From contig LDXM01000014.1 of NCBI GenBank assembly GCA_001443375.1, positions 1 through 64,000 on the forward strand: a DNA stretch of 64,000 nt. The letters are read 5' to 3'. Position 1 is the stretch's first letter; each line of letters opens with the position of its first letter. Origin of the DNA: Chloroflexi bacterium CSP1-4 (GTDB lineage Bacteria > Chloroflexota > Limnocylindria > Limnocylindrales > CSP1-4). The position numbers and the translations under genes were made by a program. Positions 54,914-64,000 of this stretch are shown here, in pieces. The notes below the pieces were generated by a model, which saw only the letters and a program-made list of their open reading frames with translations, was not told the DNA's origin and ran no database searches.

Positions 54914-55448
54914 CGGCGGCGACCTCCGCGGGGCTCGTCGAGGGCTGGCCGCTGATCACGCTGCGCAGTCGCACCCCGCGTCGCGCGGAGAGCTCCTCCG
55001 CCGAGTGCAGGTTCCGCAGGGCCTCGATGGTGGCACGCACGACGTTCACCGGGTTCGTCGAACCGAGCGACTTGGAGAGGATGTCGCGGATGCCGGCCGC
55101 CTCGACCACCGCCCGCACCGAGCCACCGGCGACGACGCCGGTGCCCTGCGAAGCGGGCTTGAGCAGCACGGTGCTGGCGCCGAAGCGCTGCACGATCTCG
55201 TGCGGGATCGTGGTGCCCACGCGGGGCACCCGGATGAGGTTCTTCTTCGCGTCCTCGACGCCCTTGCGGATCGCCTCGGGGACCTCGCCGGCCTTGCCCA
55301 GCCCCGCGCCGACATGGCCGGCCCCGTCACCGACGACGACGACCGCGCTGAAGCTGAAGCGGCGGCCGCCCTTGACGACCTTGGCGACGCGGTTGATCTG
55401 GACGACGCGCTCTTCGAGCGTCAGTTTCGTGGGGTCGATCCTGGCCAA
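54903..55448 (-). CDS. rpsE: 30S ribosomal protein S5
   Basis: 181 residues. [55 protein letters not shown] and [23 protein letters not shown] are standard S5 blocks that shape the decoding-site fidelity region. It lies 19 bases after rplR. Confidence 0.98.
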   Translation of the reverse strand: MARIDPTKLTLEERVVQINRVAKVVKGGRRFSFSAVVVVGDGAGHVGAGLGKAGEVPEAIRKGVEDAKKNLIRVPRVGTTIPHEIVQRFGASTVLLKPASQGTGVVAGGSVRAVVEAAGIRDILSKSLGSTNPVNVVRATIEALRNLHSAEELSARRGVRLRSVISGQPSTSPAEVAADAR

Positions 55449-55467
55449 GACGTGGCTCCTCTCGGTG

Positions 55468-55830
55468 CTAGAAGTCGAGGCCGGCTTCGCGGGCCGCCTC
55501 GGCCAGCGACTTGACGCGCCCGTGGTAGCGGAAACCGGCCCGGTCGAAGACGACTCGCTCGACGCCGGCCGCCTTCGCGCGCTGCGCGACGAGCGTGCCG
55601 ACCGCCTTCGCCCGCTCGGTCTTGGTGCCCTTCGCCGAGCGGAGCTCCTTCTCGAGAGAAGAGGCGGCGGCGATGGTGCGACCGGCGGCGTCGTCGATGA
55701 CCTGAGCGTAGATCTGGTTCAGGCTGCGGAAGACGGCCAGGCGCGGCCGAGGGGCCGTCCCCTCGACCGTGAGGCGGATCCGGGCGTGGCGCTTGTGGCG
55801 CGCCGCGGTCCGGGATGTGGCCTGGGCCAT
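55468..55830 (-). CDS. rplR: 50S ribosomal protein L18
   Basis: 120 residues. [37 protein letters not shown] and [25 protein letters not shown] define L18, which binds 5S rRNA. It lies 84 bases after rplF. Confidence 0.97.
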   Translation of the reverse strand: MAQATSRTAARHKRHARIRLTVEGTAPRPRLAVFRSLNQIYAQVIDDAAGRTIAAASSLEKELRSAKGTKTERAKAVGTLVAQRAKAAGVERVVFDRAGFRYHGRVKSLAEAAREAGLDF

Positions 55831-55914
55831 GGTCTCGTGTCACTCCTCTTGTGACCGGGCTCGCGATGACGCGCAGCCGGCCGGTGAGCGCCTGCCGTCA
55901 GGCGCGCTTGATGG

Positions 55915-56466
55915 CTACTTCTTGCCGCCGATCTTGCCGGCCTTGCCGGCCTTCCGGCGGACGGTCTCGCCCGCGTAGCGGACGCCCTTGCCCTTGTAGG
56001 GCTCGGGCTTGCGCATGGCGCGGACGCGGGCGGCGACGTGACCGACGAGCTCCTTGTCGATGCCCACCACGGCGAGGCGGGTGGGGTTCTCGACCTCGAA
56101 GCTGATGCCGGCCGGCGGTTCGATCTCGATGGGGTGGCTGTACCCCAGGTTGAGCTGCAACTTCTCGCCGACCTTCTGGGCGCGGTAGCCGACGCCGGTG
56201 ATCTCCAACCCCTTGCGGAAGCCGGTCGTGACGCCGGTGACCATGTTGGCCACGAGCGTGCGCGTCAAGCCGTGCAGCTCGCGTGAGCGTTTGTCGTCGC
56301 CGGGTCGCTCCACGCGCAGCCTGCCGTCCTCTTGGACGACGCGCAGCTCCGGCACCAGCCGGCGCGAGAGGGTGCCCTTAGGGCCCGAGACGGTGATGGA
56401 GTCCCCGGCCAGGGCAACCTCGACACCGACGGGAACGGGGATCGAAAGACGGCCGATACGCGACAT
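55915..56466 (-). CDS. rplF: 50S ribosomal protein L6
   Basis: 183 residues. [17 protein letters not shown], the [10 protein letters not shown] segment and the C-terminal [22 protein letters not shown] are L6 landmarks. It supports the large-subunit factor-binding region. It lies 8 bases after rpsH. Confidence 0.98.
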   Translation of the reverse strand: MSRIGRLSIPVPVGVEVALAGDSITVSGPKGTLSRRLVPELRVVQEDGRLRVERPGDDKRSRELHGLTRTLVANMVTGVTTGFRKGLEITGVGYRAQKVGEKLQLNLGYSHPIEIEPPAGISFEVENPTRLAVVGIDKELVGHVAARVRAMRKPEPYKGKGVRYAGETVRRKAGKAGKIGGKK

Positions 56467-56474
56467 CGTTCCGC

Positions 56475-56873
56475 CTACCAGACGAAGGCCAGGACTTCGC
56501 CGCCCAGTTGCGCCTTACGGGCCTGGGCGCCGGTCATGATCCCCTGGCTGGTGCTGACGATGACGATGCCCAGACCGCCCAGGACGCGCGGGATATCGGT
56601 CTTGCCGGCGTAGACGCGCAGGCCGGGCTTGCTGATGCGCTTCAGGCCCGAGACCACGGGCGCCTTGCCACCGACGTACTTGAGCGTGATGCGCAGCGTC
56701 GGGTGCCCTCCGTCCTGGGCTTCCATCACGTCCTCGATGAAGCCCTCGTCCTTGAGGATGCGGGCGATCTGGCGCTTCGTCCGCGAGGCGGGCACGACAA
56801 CCTCGGTGTGGCGCGCTCGGCTTGCGTTGCGGATGCGTGTGAGCATGTCCGCGATGGGATCGGAGACGTTCAT
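56475..56873 (-). CDS. rpsH: 30S ribosomal protein S8
   Basis: 132 residues. [39 protein letters not shown] and the end [22 protein letters not shown] are diagnostic. It is a primary 16S rRNA binder and often a translational repressor of the spc genes. It lies 4 bases after rpsN. Confidence 0.98.
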   Translation of the reverse strand: MNVSDPIADMLTRIRNASRARHTEVVVPASRTKRQIARILKDEGFIEDVMEAQDGGHPTLRITLKYVGGKAPVVSGLKRISKPGLRVYAGKTDIPRVLGGLGIVIVSTSQGIMTGAQARKAQLGGEVLAFVW

Positions 56874-56877
56874 GTGC

Positions 56878-57063
56878 CTACCAGCTCGACTTCGTCACGC
56901 CCGGCAGCTCACCCAGCAGGGCGCGCTCCCGGAAGCAGATGCGGCAGAGGGCGAAACGGCGCATGAAGGCGCGCGGCCGGCCGCAGACGGTGCAGCGGTG
57001 GTAGCCGCGGACCGGGAACTTGGGCGTCCGCTTCGCCTTCGCGATCATGGATTTCTTGGCCAT
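56878..57063 (-). CDS. rpsN: 30S ribosomal protein S14, zinc (type Z) form
   Basis: 61 residues, the short zinc form. [34 protein letters not shown] holds the CxxC and CxxC ligands. It completes the small-subunit head. It lies 16 bases after rplE. Confidence 0.97.
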   Translation of the reverse strand: MAKKSMIAKAKRTPKFPVRGYHRCTVCGRPRAFMRRFALCRICFRERALLGELPGVTKSSW

Positions 57064-57079
57064 CGGGCTTCTCCTGCTC

Positions 57080-57622
57080 CTAGCCGGCGAAGGGCATGCC
57101 GAGGAGCTCGAGCAGCTTCTTCGATTCCTCGTCGGTCTTTGCCGTCGTCACGATGCTGATCTCCAGCCCGCGCAGACGGTCCACCTTGTCGTAGTCGATC
57201 TCCGGGAAGGCCAGCTGCTCCCGCAGGCCGAGGGAATAGTTCCCGCGGCCGTCGAAGGAGCGGGCCGGGACACCCCGGAAGTCACGGATGCGGGGCAGTG
57301 CGAGCGTCGTCAGGCGCTCCAGGAAGTCCCACATGCGCTCCCCGCGCAGCGTCACCTTGACCCCGATGGGGTTGTTCGTGCGCAGGCGGAACTGCGCGAT
57401 CGAGCGCTTGGCGCGGGTGACGATCGGCTTCTGCCCGGTCACCGCGGCCACGTCGCCCACGGCGGCGTCGAGCGCCTTGGCGTTCGTGAGCGCCTCGCCC
57501 AGGCCGATGTTGAGGACGATCTTCCGCAGGCGCGGCACCTGCATGGGGTTCGCGTAGGCGAACTCCTTGCGCAGGGCCGGCGCGACCTCGTCGACGTAGC
57601 GCTGCCGGAGGCTGCCGCTCAT
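57080..57622 (-). CDS. rplE: 50S ribosomal protein L5
   Basis: 180 residues. [20 protein letters not shown], the [17 protein letters not shown] block and [24 protein letters not shown] define L5, which binds 5S rRNA. It starts in a 4-base overlap with rplX. Confidence 0.98.
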   Translation of the reverse strand: MSGSLRQRYVDEVAPALRKEFAYANPMQVPRLRKIVLNIGLGEALTNAKALDAAVGDVAAVTGQKPIVTRAKRSIAQFRLRTNNPIGVKVTLRGERMWDFLERLTTLALPRIRDFRGVPARSFDGRGNYSLGLREQLAFPEIDYDKVDRLRGLEISIVTTAKTDEESKKLLELLGMPFAG

Positions 57623-58008
57623 GCCTTCACCTCGCGCGCCACCGGCTGCCCGCAGTGCCCGCAGACGCGCACGCTCTTGCCGTTCTCCGGCCGCTCGTGC
57701 TTGATGCGGGTGGGCCGGCTGCAGGCGGGGCAGACGAGCATGACGTTGCTGGCGCGCAGCGGCTGGGCGATCTCGAGGATGCCGCCTTGCTGGACGCGGG
57801 GGGCCCGGTCGTTGCGGCCCTGGCGTGAACGCGGCTTGGTGTGCCGCTTGGCGATGTTGAGGCCCTCCACGACGAGGCGGTCCGGCCGCACGATGCGCTC
57901 GACGGTGCCACGCTTGCCGGAGTCCTTCCCGGTGAGCACGACGACCTCGTCGCCCTTGCGGATCTCGGGCACCTTGGTGACGCGGGGCGCGGGGCGCTGG
58001 GCGGGCAC
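57619..58008 (-). CDS. rplX: 50S ribosomal protein L24
   Basis: 129 residues from GTG 58008. The KOW segment [25 protein letters not shown] initiates large-subunit assembly. The C-terminal part has CPAC and VCGHCG, a possible zinc knuckle also found in other long L24 forms. It overlaps rplN (TAGTG) and rplE (ATGA). Confidence 0.97.
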   Translation of the reverse strand: MPAQRPAPRVTKVPEIRKGDEVVVLTGKDSGKRGTVERIVRPDRLVVEGLNIAKRHTKPRSRQGRNDRAPRVQQGGILEIAQPLRASNVMLVCPACSRPTRIKHERPENGKSVRVCGHCGQPVAREVKA

Positions 58009-58376
58009 TACAGCACCTCCGGCGCGAGCGAGATGATCTTCATGTAGTTCTTGTCACGCAGCTCGCGGGCCACCGGACCGAAGATCCGGGTGCCCCTGGG
58101 ATTGCCCTGGTTGTTGATGAGGACAGCCGCGTTCTCGTCGAAACGGATGTAGCTGCCGTCGGAACGGCCGAACTCCTTGGCCGTGCGCACCACCACGGCG
58201 CGCACCACGTCGCCCTTCTTGACCGCCGCGTTGGGGATGGCCTGCTTGACGCTCGCGATGATGACGTCGCCCACGCCCGCGGTGGTCTTCTGCGAGCGGC
58301 CTATGACCCGGATGCATTGGATCGTCCGGGCGCCCGTATTGTCGGCCACCTTGAGGCGGCTGTACGGCTGGATCAC
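58008..58376 (-). CDS. rplN: 50S ribosomal protein L14
   Basis: 122 residues, the invariant length. [49 protein letters not shown] and [28 protein letters not shown] are diagnostic. The start overlaps the rpsQ stop by 4 bases. Confidence 0.98.
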   Translation of the reverse strand: MIQPYSRLKVADNTGARTIQCIRVIGRSQKTTAGVGDVIIASVKQAIPNAAVKKGDVVRAVVVRTAKEFGRSDGSYIRFDENAAVLINNQGNPRGTRIFGPVARELRDKNYMKIISLAPEVL

Positions 58377-58732
58377 GCGGGGACCTCCTCGGCCGCCTCA
58401 TGCCGGCCCGGATGAGCCGCCATGTGGATGGCCTCGGTGGTCTCGGCCTCCTCGGCCACGATCGGCTCGGCGGCGCCCTCGATCGCACGCTTCACGACCT
58501 CGATCAGCCGCCAACGCTTGGTAGCGCTCAGGGGGCGCGACTCCTCGATACGGACGGTGTCCCCCACGCGCGCCTCGTTGAGCTCGTCATGCGCCTTGAA
58601 CTTCGTGGTCAGGCGGATCACGCGCTTGTACAGCCGGTGGCGCGCGAGGCGCTCGACCGAGACGACGATCGTCTTGTCCATCTTGTCGGAGACGACCCGT
58701 CCCACCTTGGTCTTGCGCTTGGTCGTGGTCAT
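58373..58732 (-). CDS. rpsQ: 30S ribosomal protein S17, with acidic C-terminal extension
   Basis: 119 residues from ATG 58732, which has GGAG 5 bases upstream; ATG 58747 overlaps the rpmC stop and is the alternative. The core [34 protein letters not shown] is typical. About 35 residues follow the usual ~84-residue domain and are rich in Ala, Glu and His ([20 protein letters not shown]). Confidence 0.96.
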   Translation of the reverse strand: MTTTKRKTKVGRVVSDKMDKTIVVSVERLARHRLYKRVIRLTTKFKAHDELNEARVGDTVRIEESRPLSATKRWRLIEVVKRAIEGAAEPIVAEEAETTEAIHMAAHPGRHEAAEEVPA

Positions 58733-58743
58733 CGTCGCTCCGT

Positions 58744-58980
58744 TCATCGCCCGGCCCCCGTCCCGGCCGGCTCGCGGCGGGCACCGGTCTCGGCGAGCTG
58801 GCGCTCGGTCATGACCGTCAGGATGCGGGCGATCTTCCTCCGCGTCTGCGGGATCTGGTCGTAGTCGGTGAGCTGCCGTGTGGCCAGCTGGAAACGAAGG
58901 TCGTAGAGGTTGCGCTTGGCGGCCGAGAACTCCGTCACGAGCTCGGCGTCGGTGAGGGCGCGAACCTTATCGATGTCCAT
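58744..58980 (-). CDS. rpmC: 50S ribosomal protein L29
   Basis: 78 residues. [32 protein letters not shown] and [17 protein letters not shown] form the two-helix L29 fold near the exit tunnel. It overlaps the rplP end by 14 bases. Confidence 0.97.
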   Translation of the reverse strand: MDIDKVRALTDAELVTEFSAAKRNLYDLRFQLATRQLTDYDQIPQTRRKIARILTVMTERQLAETGARREPAGTGAGR

Positions 58981-59395
58981 CGGCGACCCCCTCCTTGGCC
59001 ACGAACTTCACCCCGACGGGCAGCTTGTGGCTGGCCAGGCGCATCGCCTCCGTGGCCTCCTCGAGGGGCACGCCTGCCATCTCGAAGAGGATCCGGCCGG
59101 GCTTGACCACCGCGACCCAGTGGTCGGGGGCGCCCTTGCCGGAGCCCATGCGGACCTCGGCCGGCTTCTTGGTCACGGGCTTGTCCGGGAAGACGCGGAT
59201 CCAGATCTTGCCGCCGCGCTTGACGTAGCGAGTCATGGCGCGTCGCGCGGCCTCGATCTGGCGGCTGGTGATCCAGGCCGGTTCTTCGGTCATCAGGCCG
59301 TACTCGCCGAAGGCGATCGAGGTGCCACCCTTGGCCGTGCCGCTCATGCGACCGCGCATGACCTTGCGGTGCTTGACGCGCTTGGGCATCAGCAT
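58967..59395 (-). CDS. rplP: 50S ribosomal protein L16
   Basis: 142 residues from ATG 59395, with GGAGG 9 bases before it; ATG 59389 (MPKRVKHRK) is possible. [49 protein letters not shown] and the ending helix define L16, near the A-site tRNA. It follows rpsC by 2 bases. Confidence 0.98.
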   Translation of the reverse strand: MLMPKRVKHRKVMRGRMSGTAKGGTSIAFGEYGLMTEEPAWITSRQIEAARRAMTRYVKRGGKIWIRVFPDKPVTKKPAEVRMGSGKGAPDHWVAVVKPGRILFEMAGVPLEEATEAMRLASHKLPVGVKFVAKEGVADGHR

Positions 59396-59397
59396 GG

Positions 59398-60069
59398 CTA
59401 CGCCCCTCCCGCCGCGGCGGCGGCTTCGCGTGGAGCCTGGCGCTCGGGCATGATGTCGCCCCGGTAGATCCAGACCTTGACGCCGATCGCGCCGTATGTC
59501 GTCCGCGCGAGCACCTGGCCGTAGCTGATGTCGGCGCGCAGGGTGCCCAGCGGCACGCGGCCCTCCTTCTCCCACTCCCGACGCGCCATCTCCGAACCGC
59601 CCAGGCGGCCGGCGACGTTGACCTTCACGCCCTTCGCGCCGGCCTTCATGGTGCGCTGCACGGCCTGCTTCATGGCCTTCTTGAAGGCGATGCGACGCGA
59701 CAGCTGCTGCGCGATGTTGGCGGCCACGAGGATCGCGTCAAGCTCCGGCTGGCGGATCTCCTTGATCTCGAGCTTGACCTTGCGCGTGGTCAGGCGGCCG
59801 ATCTGCTGGCGCAGGGCCTCGACGTTCTGCCCGCCCTTGCCGATGACGATGCCCGGCTTGGCGGTATGGATGGTGACCGTCACGTGGTTGATGCCGCGCT
59901 CGACCTCCACGCCGCTGACGCTCGCGTTGGCGAGCCGGCGAGTGATCAACTGCCGGATGGCGATGTCCTCCTGGAGGAGGGCGGCGTAGCCCTTCCCGGC
60001 ATACCACTTGGCGTTCCACGTCCGCGAGACGCCGAGGCGGAAGCCGTACGGATGGACCTTGTGACCCAT
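59398..60069 (-). CDS. rpsC: 30S ribosomal protein S3
   Basis: 223 residues. [23 protein letters not shown], the KH loop [20 protein letters not shown] and the C-terminal block [33 protein letters not shown] are diagnostic. S3 forms part of the mRNA entry helicase. It lies 3 bases after rplV. Confidence 0.98.
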   Translation of the reverse strand: MGHKVHPYGFRLGVSRTWNAKWYAGKGYAALLQEDIAIRQLITRRLANASVSGVEVERGINHVTVTIHTAKPGIVIGKGGQNVEALRQQIGRLTTRKVKLEIKEIRQPELDAILVAANIAQQLSRRIAFKKAMKQAVQRTMKAGAKGVKVNVAGRLGGSEMARREWEKEGRVPLGTLRADISYGQVLARTTYGAIGVKVWIYRGDIMPERQAPREAAAAAGGA

Positions 60070-60072
60070 CGG

Positions 60073-60411
60073 CTAGTCCTCCCGGTTCTCGACGACGACG
60101 GTGATGTGCGTCATCGGCTTGTGGATGGGGAAGGCGCGGCCCTGGGCGCGCGGCCTCCAGCGCTTGATGGTCGGACCTTCGTTGGCCACCGCGTCGGCGA
60201 CGAACAGGTCTTTGGCGGAGAGGTTGTGGTTGTTCTCGGCGTTCGCCGTGGCGCTCTTGAGCACCTTGGCGACGTCTTTGGCTGTGCCCTGCGGCATGAA
60301 CTTCAGCAGGGCCGCGGCTTCGTCCACGGGGCGCCCGACGATGGCCTGGGTGACCAGGTGCGCCTTGCGCGTCGAGTGGCGGGTGTACTTGGCGGTGGCG
60401 GAGACCTTCAT
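60073..60411 (-). CDS. rplV: 50S ribosomal protein L22
   Basis: 112 residues. [44 protein letters not shown] and [24 protein letters not shown] are L22 landmarks; the last forms the loop in the exit tunnel. It lies 9 bases after rpsS. Confidence 0.98.
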   Translation of the reverse strand: MKVSATAKYTRHSTRKAHLVTQAIVGRPVDEAAALLKFMPQGTAKDVAKVLKSATANAENNHNLSAKDLFVADAVANEGPTIKRWRPRAQGRAFPIHKPMTHITVVVENRED

Positions 60412-60420
60412 GTTCGGCGC

Positions 60421-60705
60421 CTACTTCAGCGCTGCCGAGCGCTCGGTGTGCTTGCCGTGCCCGCGGTAGCTGCGGGTGGGGCTGAACTCACCGAGCCGGT
60501 GCCCGACCATGTTCTCCGTCACGTAGACGGGGATGTGCTTCCTGCCGTTGTAGACGGCGATGGTGTGCCCGATGAAGTCCGGGAAGATGACGCTCGCCCG
60601 AGACCAGGTCTTGACGACCTTCTTCTCGCTGCGCTTGTTCATCTCCTGGACCCGACCGAGGAGTCGAGCCTCGACGAAGGGGCCTTTCTTGAGTGAGCGT
60701 GACAT
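60421..60705 (-). CDS. rpsS: 30S ribosomal protein S19
   Basis: 94 residues. [48 protein letters not shown] and [20 protein letters not shown] are invariant. It lies in the small-subunit head. It follows rplB by 19 bases. Confidence 0.98.
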   Translation of the reverse strand: MSRSLKKGPFVEARLLGRVQEMNKRSEKKVVKTWSRASVIFPDFIGHTIAVYNGRKHIPVYVTENMVGHRLGEFSPTRSYRGHGKHTERSAALK

Positions 60706-60724
60706 CGTTCAGCCTCCCTTCGGC

Positions 60725-61552
60725 CTAGCTCTTGCGGTGCCGTGAGCGGACGATGCCGCCGCTCGACTTGGAGCGCCGCGTGCGCAGTCCCATGGCGGGC
60801 TTGCCCCACGGCGTCTTGGGCGGCATGCCGGTCGGGGACTTGCCCTCACCGCCGCCGTGCGGATGATCGCGCGGGTTCATGACCACGCCACGCACCTCGG
60901 GCCGCTGGCCCATGTGGCGCGCGCGGCCGGCCTTGCCCAGGTTCTGGTTCTCATGATCGAGGTTGCCCACCTGCCCGACGGTTGCCATGCAGCGCAGGCT
61001 GGCACGGCGCACCTCGCCCGAGGGCAGCCGCACCTGGGCGAAATCGCCCTCCTTGGCCAGGAGCTGCGCGGCGGCGCCCGCGGAGCGCACGATCTGGCCG
61101 CCCTTGCCGGGCACGAGCTCGATGTTGTGGATGGTCGTGCCGAGCGGGATGTTGGCCAGCGGCAGGGCGTTACCCACGCGCGCCTCGGCGCTTGGCCCCG
61201 CGACCACGACGTCGCCGACCTTCAGGCCGTTGGGTACGAGCATGTAGCGCTTTTCGCCGTCTCGGTAATGCAGCAGGCCGATGCGCGCCGATCGGTTCGG
61301 GTCGTACTCGATCGTGGCCAGCCGCGCCGGCACGTCCCATTTGTCGCGCTTGAAGTCGATGATCCGGTAGTGCCGCTTCTCGCCGCCGCCACGATGGCGG
61401 ACGGTGAGGCGGCCCTGCGCGTTGCGACCGCTGCCGCGCTTCTGCGGCTCGAGGAGCGGCTTGTGGGGCTGATCGGTGGTGATCTCCTCGAACGTCGAGC
61501 GGGTCATGAACCGCCGGCCCGGAGAGGTCGCCTTGTAACTGCGGAGCGGCAC
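60725..61552 (-). CDS. rplB: 50S ribosomal protein L2
   Basis: 275 residues from GTG 61552, the normal length. [35 protein letters not shown] and the peptidyl-transferase-centre loop [16 protein letters not shown] are diagnostic. The GTG lies 1 base after the rplW stop. Confidence 0.98.
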   Translation of the reverse strand: MPLRSYKATSPGRRFMTRSTFEEITTDQPHKPLLEPQKRGSGRNAQGRLTVRHRGGGEKRHYRIIDFKRDKWDVPARLATIEYDPNRSARIGLLHYRDGEKRYMLVPNGLKVGDVVVAGPSAEARVGNALPLANIPLGTTIHNIELVPGKGGQIVRSAGAAAQLLAKEGDFAQVRLPSGEVRRASLRCMATVGQVGNLDHENQNLGKAGRARHMGQRPEVRGVVMNPRDHPHGGGEGKSPTGMPPKTPWGKPAMGLRTRRSKSSGGIVRSRHRKS

Positions 61553-61553
61553 G

Positions 61554-61856
61554 CTACACCCCCTCGAAGAATTCGATCTTGTCGCCGGGGGCGACGGTGA
61601 CGACGGCCTTGCGCCAGGGCGTAGTCCGACCCTTGATGCGCACCTTGCCGACACCGCGACGCTTCTCCTTCGACTTCGTCGTCAGCACGTTGACGCTGAG
61701 CACGGAGACCTTGAAGAGCTCCTCGACGGCGGCCTTGATCTGGAACTTGTTGGCGTCGTCGTGGACGGCGAAGGTGTACTTCGCGTGCTTCGTGTGGTCC
61801 ATCGACTTCTCGCTGATGACCGGTCGCAGGATGATCTCGGAGGCGTGCAGCGTCAT
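61554..61856 (-). CDS. rplW: 50S ribosomal protein L23
   Basis: 100 residues from ATG 61856, in ATGA overlap with rpl[26 protein letters not shown] and [19 protein letters not shown] are typical. L23 docks trigger factor and SRP at the tunnel exit. Confidence 0.97.
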   Translation of the reverse strand: MTLHASEIILRPVISEKSMDHTKHAKYTFAVHDDANKFQIKAAVEELFKVSVLSVNVLTTKSKEKRRGVGKVRIKGRTTPWRKAVVTVAPGDKIEFFEGV

Positions 61857-62476
61857 GCGTACACCTCCGTCATCGTCTCCAGCGCCGGCATCACGATGAG
61901 CAGCGTGTCCGCGTTCAGGACGTCGACGGTGTTGAGCGAATCGGCCAGGATGATCTCGACCCGCGGCAGGTTGCTCGCGCAGCGCTCCAGCTTCTCGTCG
62001 CGCCCGGGGGCGACGACGAGCACCCGACCGGCTGCCCCGAGATTGGCCAGGTAGCCCACGAGCTCGCGGGTCTTCATCTCGTCCATGGCCAGGTCCTCGA
62101 CGACCTTCACGGCGCCGTCGGCGAACTTCGCCGAGAGCGCGCCGCGCAGGGCGAGGCGCTTCATGCGCCGGGGCACCTTCTGCTCGTAGCTGCGGGGGTG
62201 CGGGCCGAAGACGATGCCGCCGCCCTCGTAGTGCGGGGCGCGGATGGAGCCCTGGCGGGCGCGGCCGGTGCCCTTCTGCTTGTACGGCTTCCGGCCGCCG
62301 CCCGCGACCTCGCCGCGCGTCTTCGTGTCGTGCGTCCCGAGGTGGCGGCCGGCCAGCTGCGCATTCACGACCTGGTGCATCACGGCGGTGTTCACCGGCG
62401 CCGCGAAGAGCCCGTCGGGCAGCTCGATCGTACCGACCTCGGCGCCCGTCTTGCGATAGAGGGTCGTGCTGGCCAT
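61853..62476 (-). CDS. rplD: 50S ribosomal protein L4
   Basis: 207 residues from ATG 62476. The tunnel loop region TKTRGEVAGGGRKPYKQKGTGRARQGSIRAPHYEGGG is clear, and FGPHPRSYEQKVPRRMKRLALRGALS follows. L4 lines the exit tunnel and can repress the S10 operon in some bacteria. It lies 2 bases after rplC. Confidence 0.98.
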   Translation of the reverse strand: MASTTLYRKTGAEVGTIELPDGLFAAPVNTAVMHQVVNAQLAGRHLGTHDTKTRGEVAGGGRKPYKQKGTGRARQGSIRAPHYEGGGIVFGPHPRSYEQKVPRRMKRLALRGALSAKFADGAVKVVEDLAMDEMKTRELVGYLANLGAAGRVLVVAPGRDEKLERCASNLPRVEIILADSLNTVDVLNADTLLIVMPALETMTEVYA

Positions 62477-62478
62477 GA

Positions 62479-63099
62479 CTATGCCCTCCTGACCAGGACA
62501 AGGGCGTTCCGGGCGCCGGGGACGGAGCCCTTGACGAGGAGCAGGTTGCGCTCCGCGTCGGTGCGCACGACGGTCAGCTTCCTGATCGTGCGCCGCTCGT
62601 CGCCCATGTGGCCGGCCATGGCCAGGCCGCGGTAGACGCGGCCGGGCGTGGTCCCGGCGCCGATGGATCCCGGCTGCCGATGCGAGTCGGAACCGTGGGT
62701 CTCGGGGCCGCGCTTGGCGTGGTGGCGTTTGATGGTGCCCGCGAAGCCCTTGCCCTTGGACACGCCGGTGATGTCGACCGTGTCGCCGGCGCTGAAGACC
62801 TCGTCGATCTTCAGCTCCTGGCCGACCTCGTAGCCGGAGGCATCGTCGAGGCGGAACTCGCGCAGGTCGCGCACCCGGGGCAGGCCGCGGAGCTGGCCGG
62901 CGACCGGCTTCGTCTGGCGCCGCGCCGTCCCGGCGCCCAGCTGCACGGCGGTATAGCCGTCGCGCGCGGCGGTCCGCACGCGGGTCACGGTGTTCGGCTC
63001 GATGGCCACCACGGAAACGGCGACCATCGTGCCGTCCTCCGCGAAGACCTGGGTCATGCCGACCTTGCGGCCGATCAGTCCGATGCTCATCCGCGTCAC
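62479..63099 (-). CDS. rplC: 50S ribosomal protein L3
   Basis: 206 residues from GTG 63099, in GTGA overlap with rpsJ (ATG 63090 is alternative). [45 protein letters not shown] and [17 protein letters not shown] are L3 landmarks. L3 helps begin large-subunit assembly. Confidence 0.98.
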   Translation of the reverse strand: MTRMSIGLIGRKVGMTQVFAEDGTMVAVSVVAIEPNTVTRVRTAARDGYTAVQLGAGTARRQTKPVAGQLRGLPRVRDLREFRLDDASGYEVGQELKIDEVFSAGDTVDITGVSKGKGFAGTIKRHHAKRGPETHGSDSHRQPGSIGAGTTPGRVYRGLAMAGHMGDERRTIRKLTVVRTDAERNLLLVKGSVPGARNALVLVRRA

Positions 63100-63404
63100 A
63101 TCTTGATCTCGATGTCGACACCCGCTGCCAGCGAGAGTCGCATCAGGGCGTCCACCGTCTTGGACGAGGGATCGAGGATGTCGATGAGCCGCTTGTGCGT
63201 GCGGATCTCGAATTGCTCCCGGCTGTCCTTGTCGATGAAGGGCGAGCGCAGGACGGTGAACTTCTCGATCCGCGTGGGCAGCGGCACGGGACCGACGACG
63301 TCGGCGCCGGTGCGCTGCGCCGTCTCGACGATCTGGAGCGCGGACTGGTCGAGGAGCCGGTGATCGTACGCCTTGAGGCGGATCCGGATCCGCTGCTTCG
63401 CCAC
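63096..63404 (-). CDS. rpsJ: 30S ribosomal protein S10
   Basis: 102 residues. [41 protein letters not shown] and [16 protein letters not shown] are diagnostic. S10 also serves as NusE in antitermination. It lies 3 bases after tuf, so the str and S10 operons run together. Confidence 0.98.
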   Translation of the reverse strand: MAKQRIRIRLKAYDHRLLDQSALQIVETAQRTGADVVGPVPLPTRIEKFTVLRSPFIDKDSREQFEIRTHKRLIDILDPSSKTVDALMRLSLAAGVDIEIKM

Positions 63405-63407
63405 CGG

Positions 63408-64000
63408 CTACTCCTGGATGCTCGTGACGGCGCCCGCGCCGACGGTGTGGCCGCCCTCGCGGATGGCGAAGCGCTGGCCGGTCTCGAGGGCGATCGGGGT
63501 GATCAGCTCGACGGTCATCTCGACGTTGTCGCCGGGCATGACCATCTCGGTCCCGGCGGGCAGGCCGATGGAGCCGGTGACGTCGGTCGTGCGCAGGTAG
63601 AACTGCGGGCGGTAGCCGTTGTAGAAGGGGGTGTGGCGCCCGCCCTCCTCCTTGCTGAGGACGTAGACCTGGGCGCTGAAGCGCGTGTGCGGCTTGATCG
63701 AGCCGGGCTTGGCCATGACCTGGCCGCGCTCGATCTCCTCGCGCTCGATGCCCCGCAGCAGGCAGCCGATGTTGTCCCCGGCGCGGCCCTCGTCGAGGAG
63801 CTTCTTGAACATCTCGACGCCGGTCACGACGACCTTGCGCGTGGCCTTGACGCCGATGATCTCGGCCTCCTCGCCGACGCGGATGACGCCGCGCTCGACG
63901 CGCCCGGTGGCGACGGTGCCGCGGCCCTTGATGCCGAAGACGTCCTCGACCGGCATGAGGAAGGGCTTGTCGACGGCGCGCTCGGGGGTCGGGATGTAGC
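63408..64000 (-). CDS. tuf: Elongation factor Tu, C-terminal part (cut by window edge)
   Basis: The frame is open to base 64000; 197 residues are visible from [21 protein letters not shown] to the stop. They cover domain 2 ([20 protein letters not shown]) and domain 3 ([36 protein letters not shown]). The GTPase domain lies beyond the window. EF-Tu delivers aminoacyl-tRNA to the ribosome. Confidence 0.98.
   Translation of the reverse strand, partial: YIPTPERAVDKPFLMPVEDVFGIKGRGTVATGRVERGVIRVGEEAEIIGVKATRKVVVTGVEMFKKLLDEGRAGDNIGCLLRGIEREEIERGQVMAKPGSIKPHTRFSAQVYVLSKEEGGRHTPFYNGYRPQFYLRTTDVTGSIGLPAGTEMVMPGDNVEMTVELITPIALETGQRFAIREGGHTVGAGAVTSIQE

Overview
The window is a high-GC bacterial chromosome fragment. 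The complete S10-spc-alpha ribosomal run, zinc-type S4, S14 and L36, a single-chain glycyl-tRNA synthetase, the cdaA-cdaR-glmM-glmS block, a MutL-like/KOW-like/98-residue trio and several genes that look leaderless together suggest Chloroflexota (perhaps a Limnocylindria-type lineage). That assignment is an inference from gene content; no 16S rRNA is present. I found no rRNA or tRNA gene, CRISPR array, phage or intact insertion sequence.

1-8064 (+) is a tightly coupled energy-metabolism operon. It holds the C-terminal part of a CCG-domain Fe-S oxidoreductase, EtfB, EtfA, a membrane EtfAB:menaquinone-oxidoreductase-like protein, two small unknown proteins (one a zinc ribbon), two GcvH-like lipoate-binding proteins in tandem, a lipoate-protein ligase and a DsrE-family protein. 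This matches the right half of a type II sulfur-oxidizing heterodisulfide-reductase (sHdr-LbpA) locus; the HdrA/B1/C1 part would lie upstream of base 1. It is the most interesting system here.

8065-25270 is mixed-strand: an alpha/alpha-toroid protein, a HAD phosphatase, a two-gene ABC exporter, a ~170-bp palindromic element, pyruvate phosphate dikinase (frameshifted), an ECF sigma factor (frameshifted) overlapped by an unusual anti-sigma/LolA-like/double-thioredoxin fusion, a ferredoxin-NADP reductase with an NfnAB-like pair, a GT87 glycosyltransferase, glycyl-tRNA synthetase (frameshifted), RecO and a polyprenyl diphosphate synthase.

25288-64000 is an almost unbroken minus-strand run. In transcription order it holds tuf (partial), rpsJ-rplC-rplD-rplW-rplB-rpsS-rplV-rpsC-rplP-rpmC-rpsQ-rplN-rplX-rplE-rpsN-rpsH-rplF-rplR-rpsE-rpmD-rplO-secY-adk-map-infA-rpmJ-rpsM-rpsK-rpsD-rpoA-rplQ-truA-rplM-rpsI. 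Next come a collapsed ornithine carbamoyltransferase remnant and a TPR protein. Then follow c-di-AMP synthesis and its regulator (cdaA, cdaR), amino-sugar synthesis (glmM, glmS, later glmU), acpS, nnrD, alr (apparently CTG-started), a macro-domain protein, the 98-residue/MutL-like/KOW-like trio, the t6A and ribosome-modification set (tsaE, tsaB, rimI, tsaD, rsmA), ispE, ridA, glmU and a CNNM/CorC transporter-like protein. Most neighbours overlap by 1 to 4 bases, so translational coupling is pervasive.

Three otherwise sound genes (ppdK, the sigma factor, glyQS) carry single frame breaks. At least two of them encode conserved core enzymes, so assembly or read errors are likelier than gene decay. 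The argF remnant is different: it has lost most of the gene.
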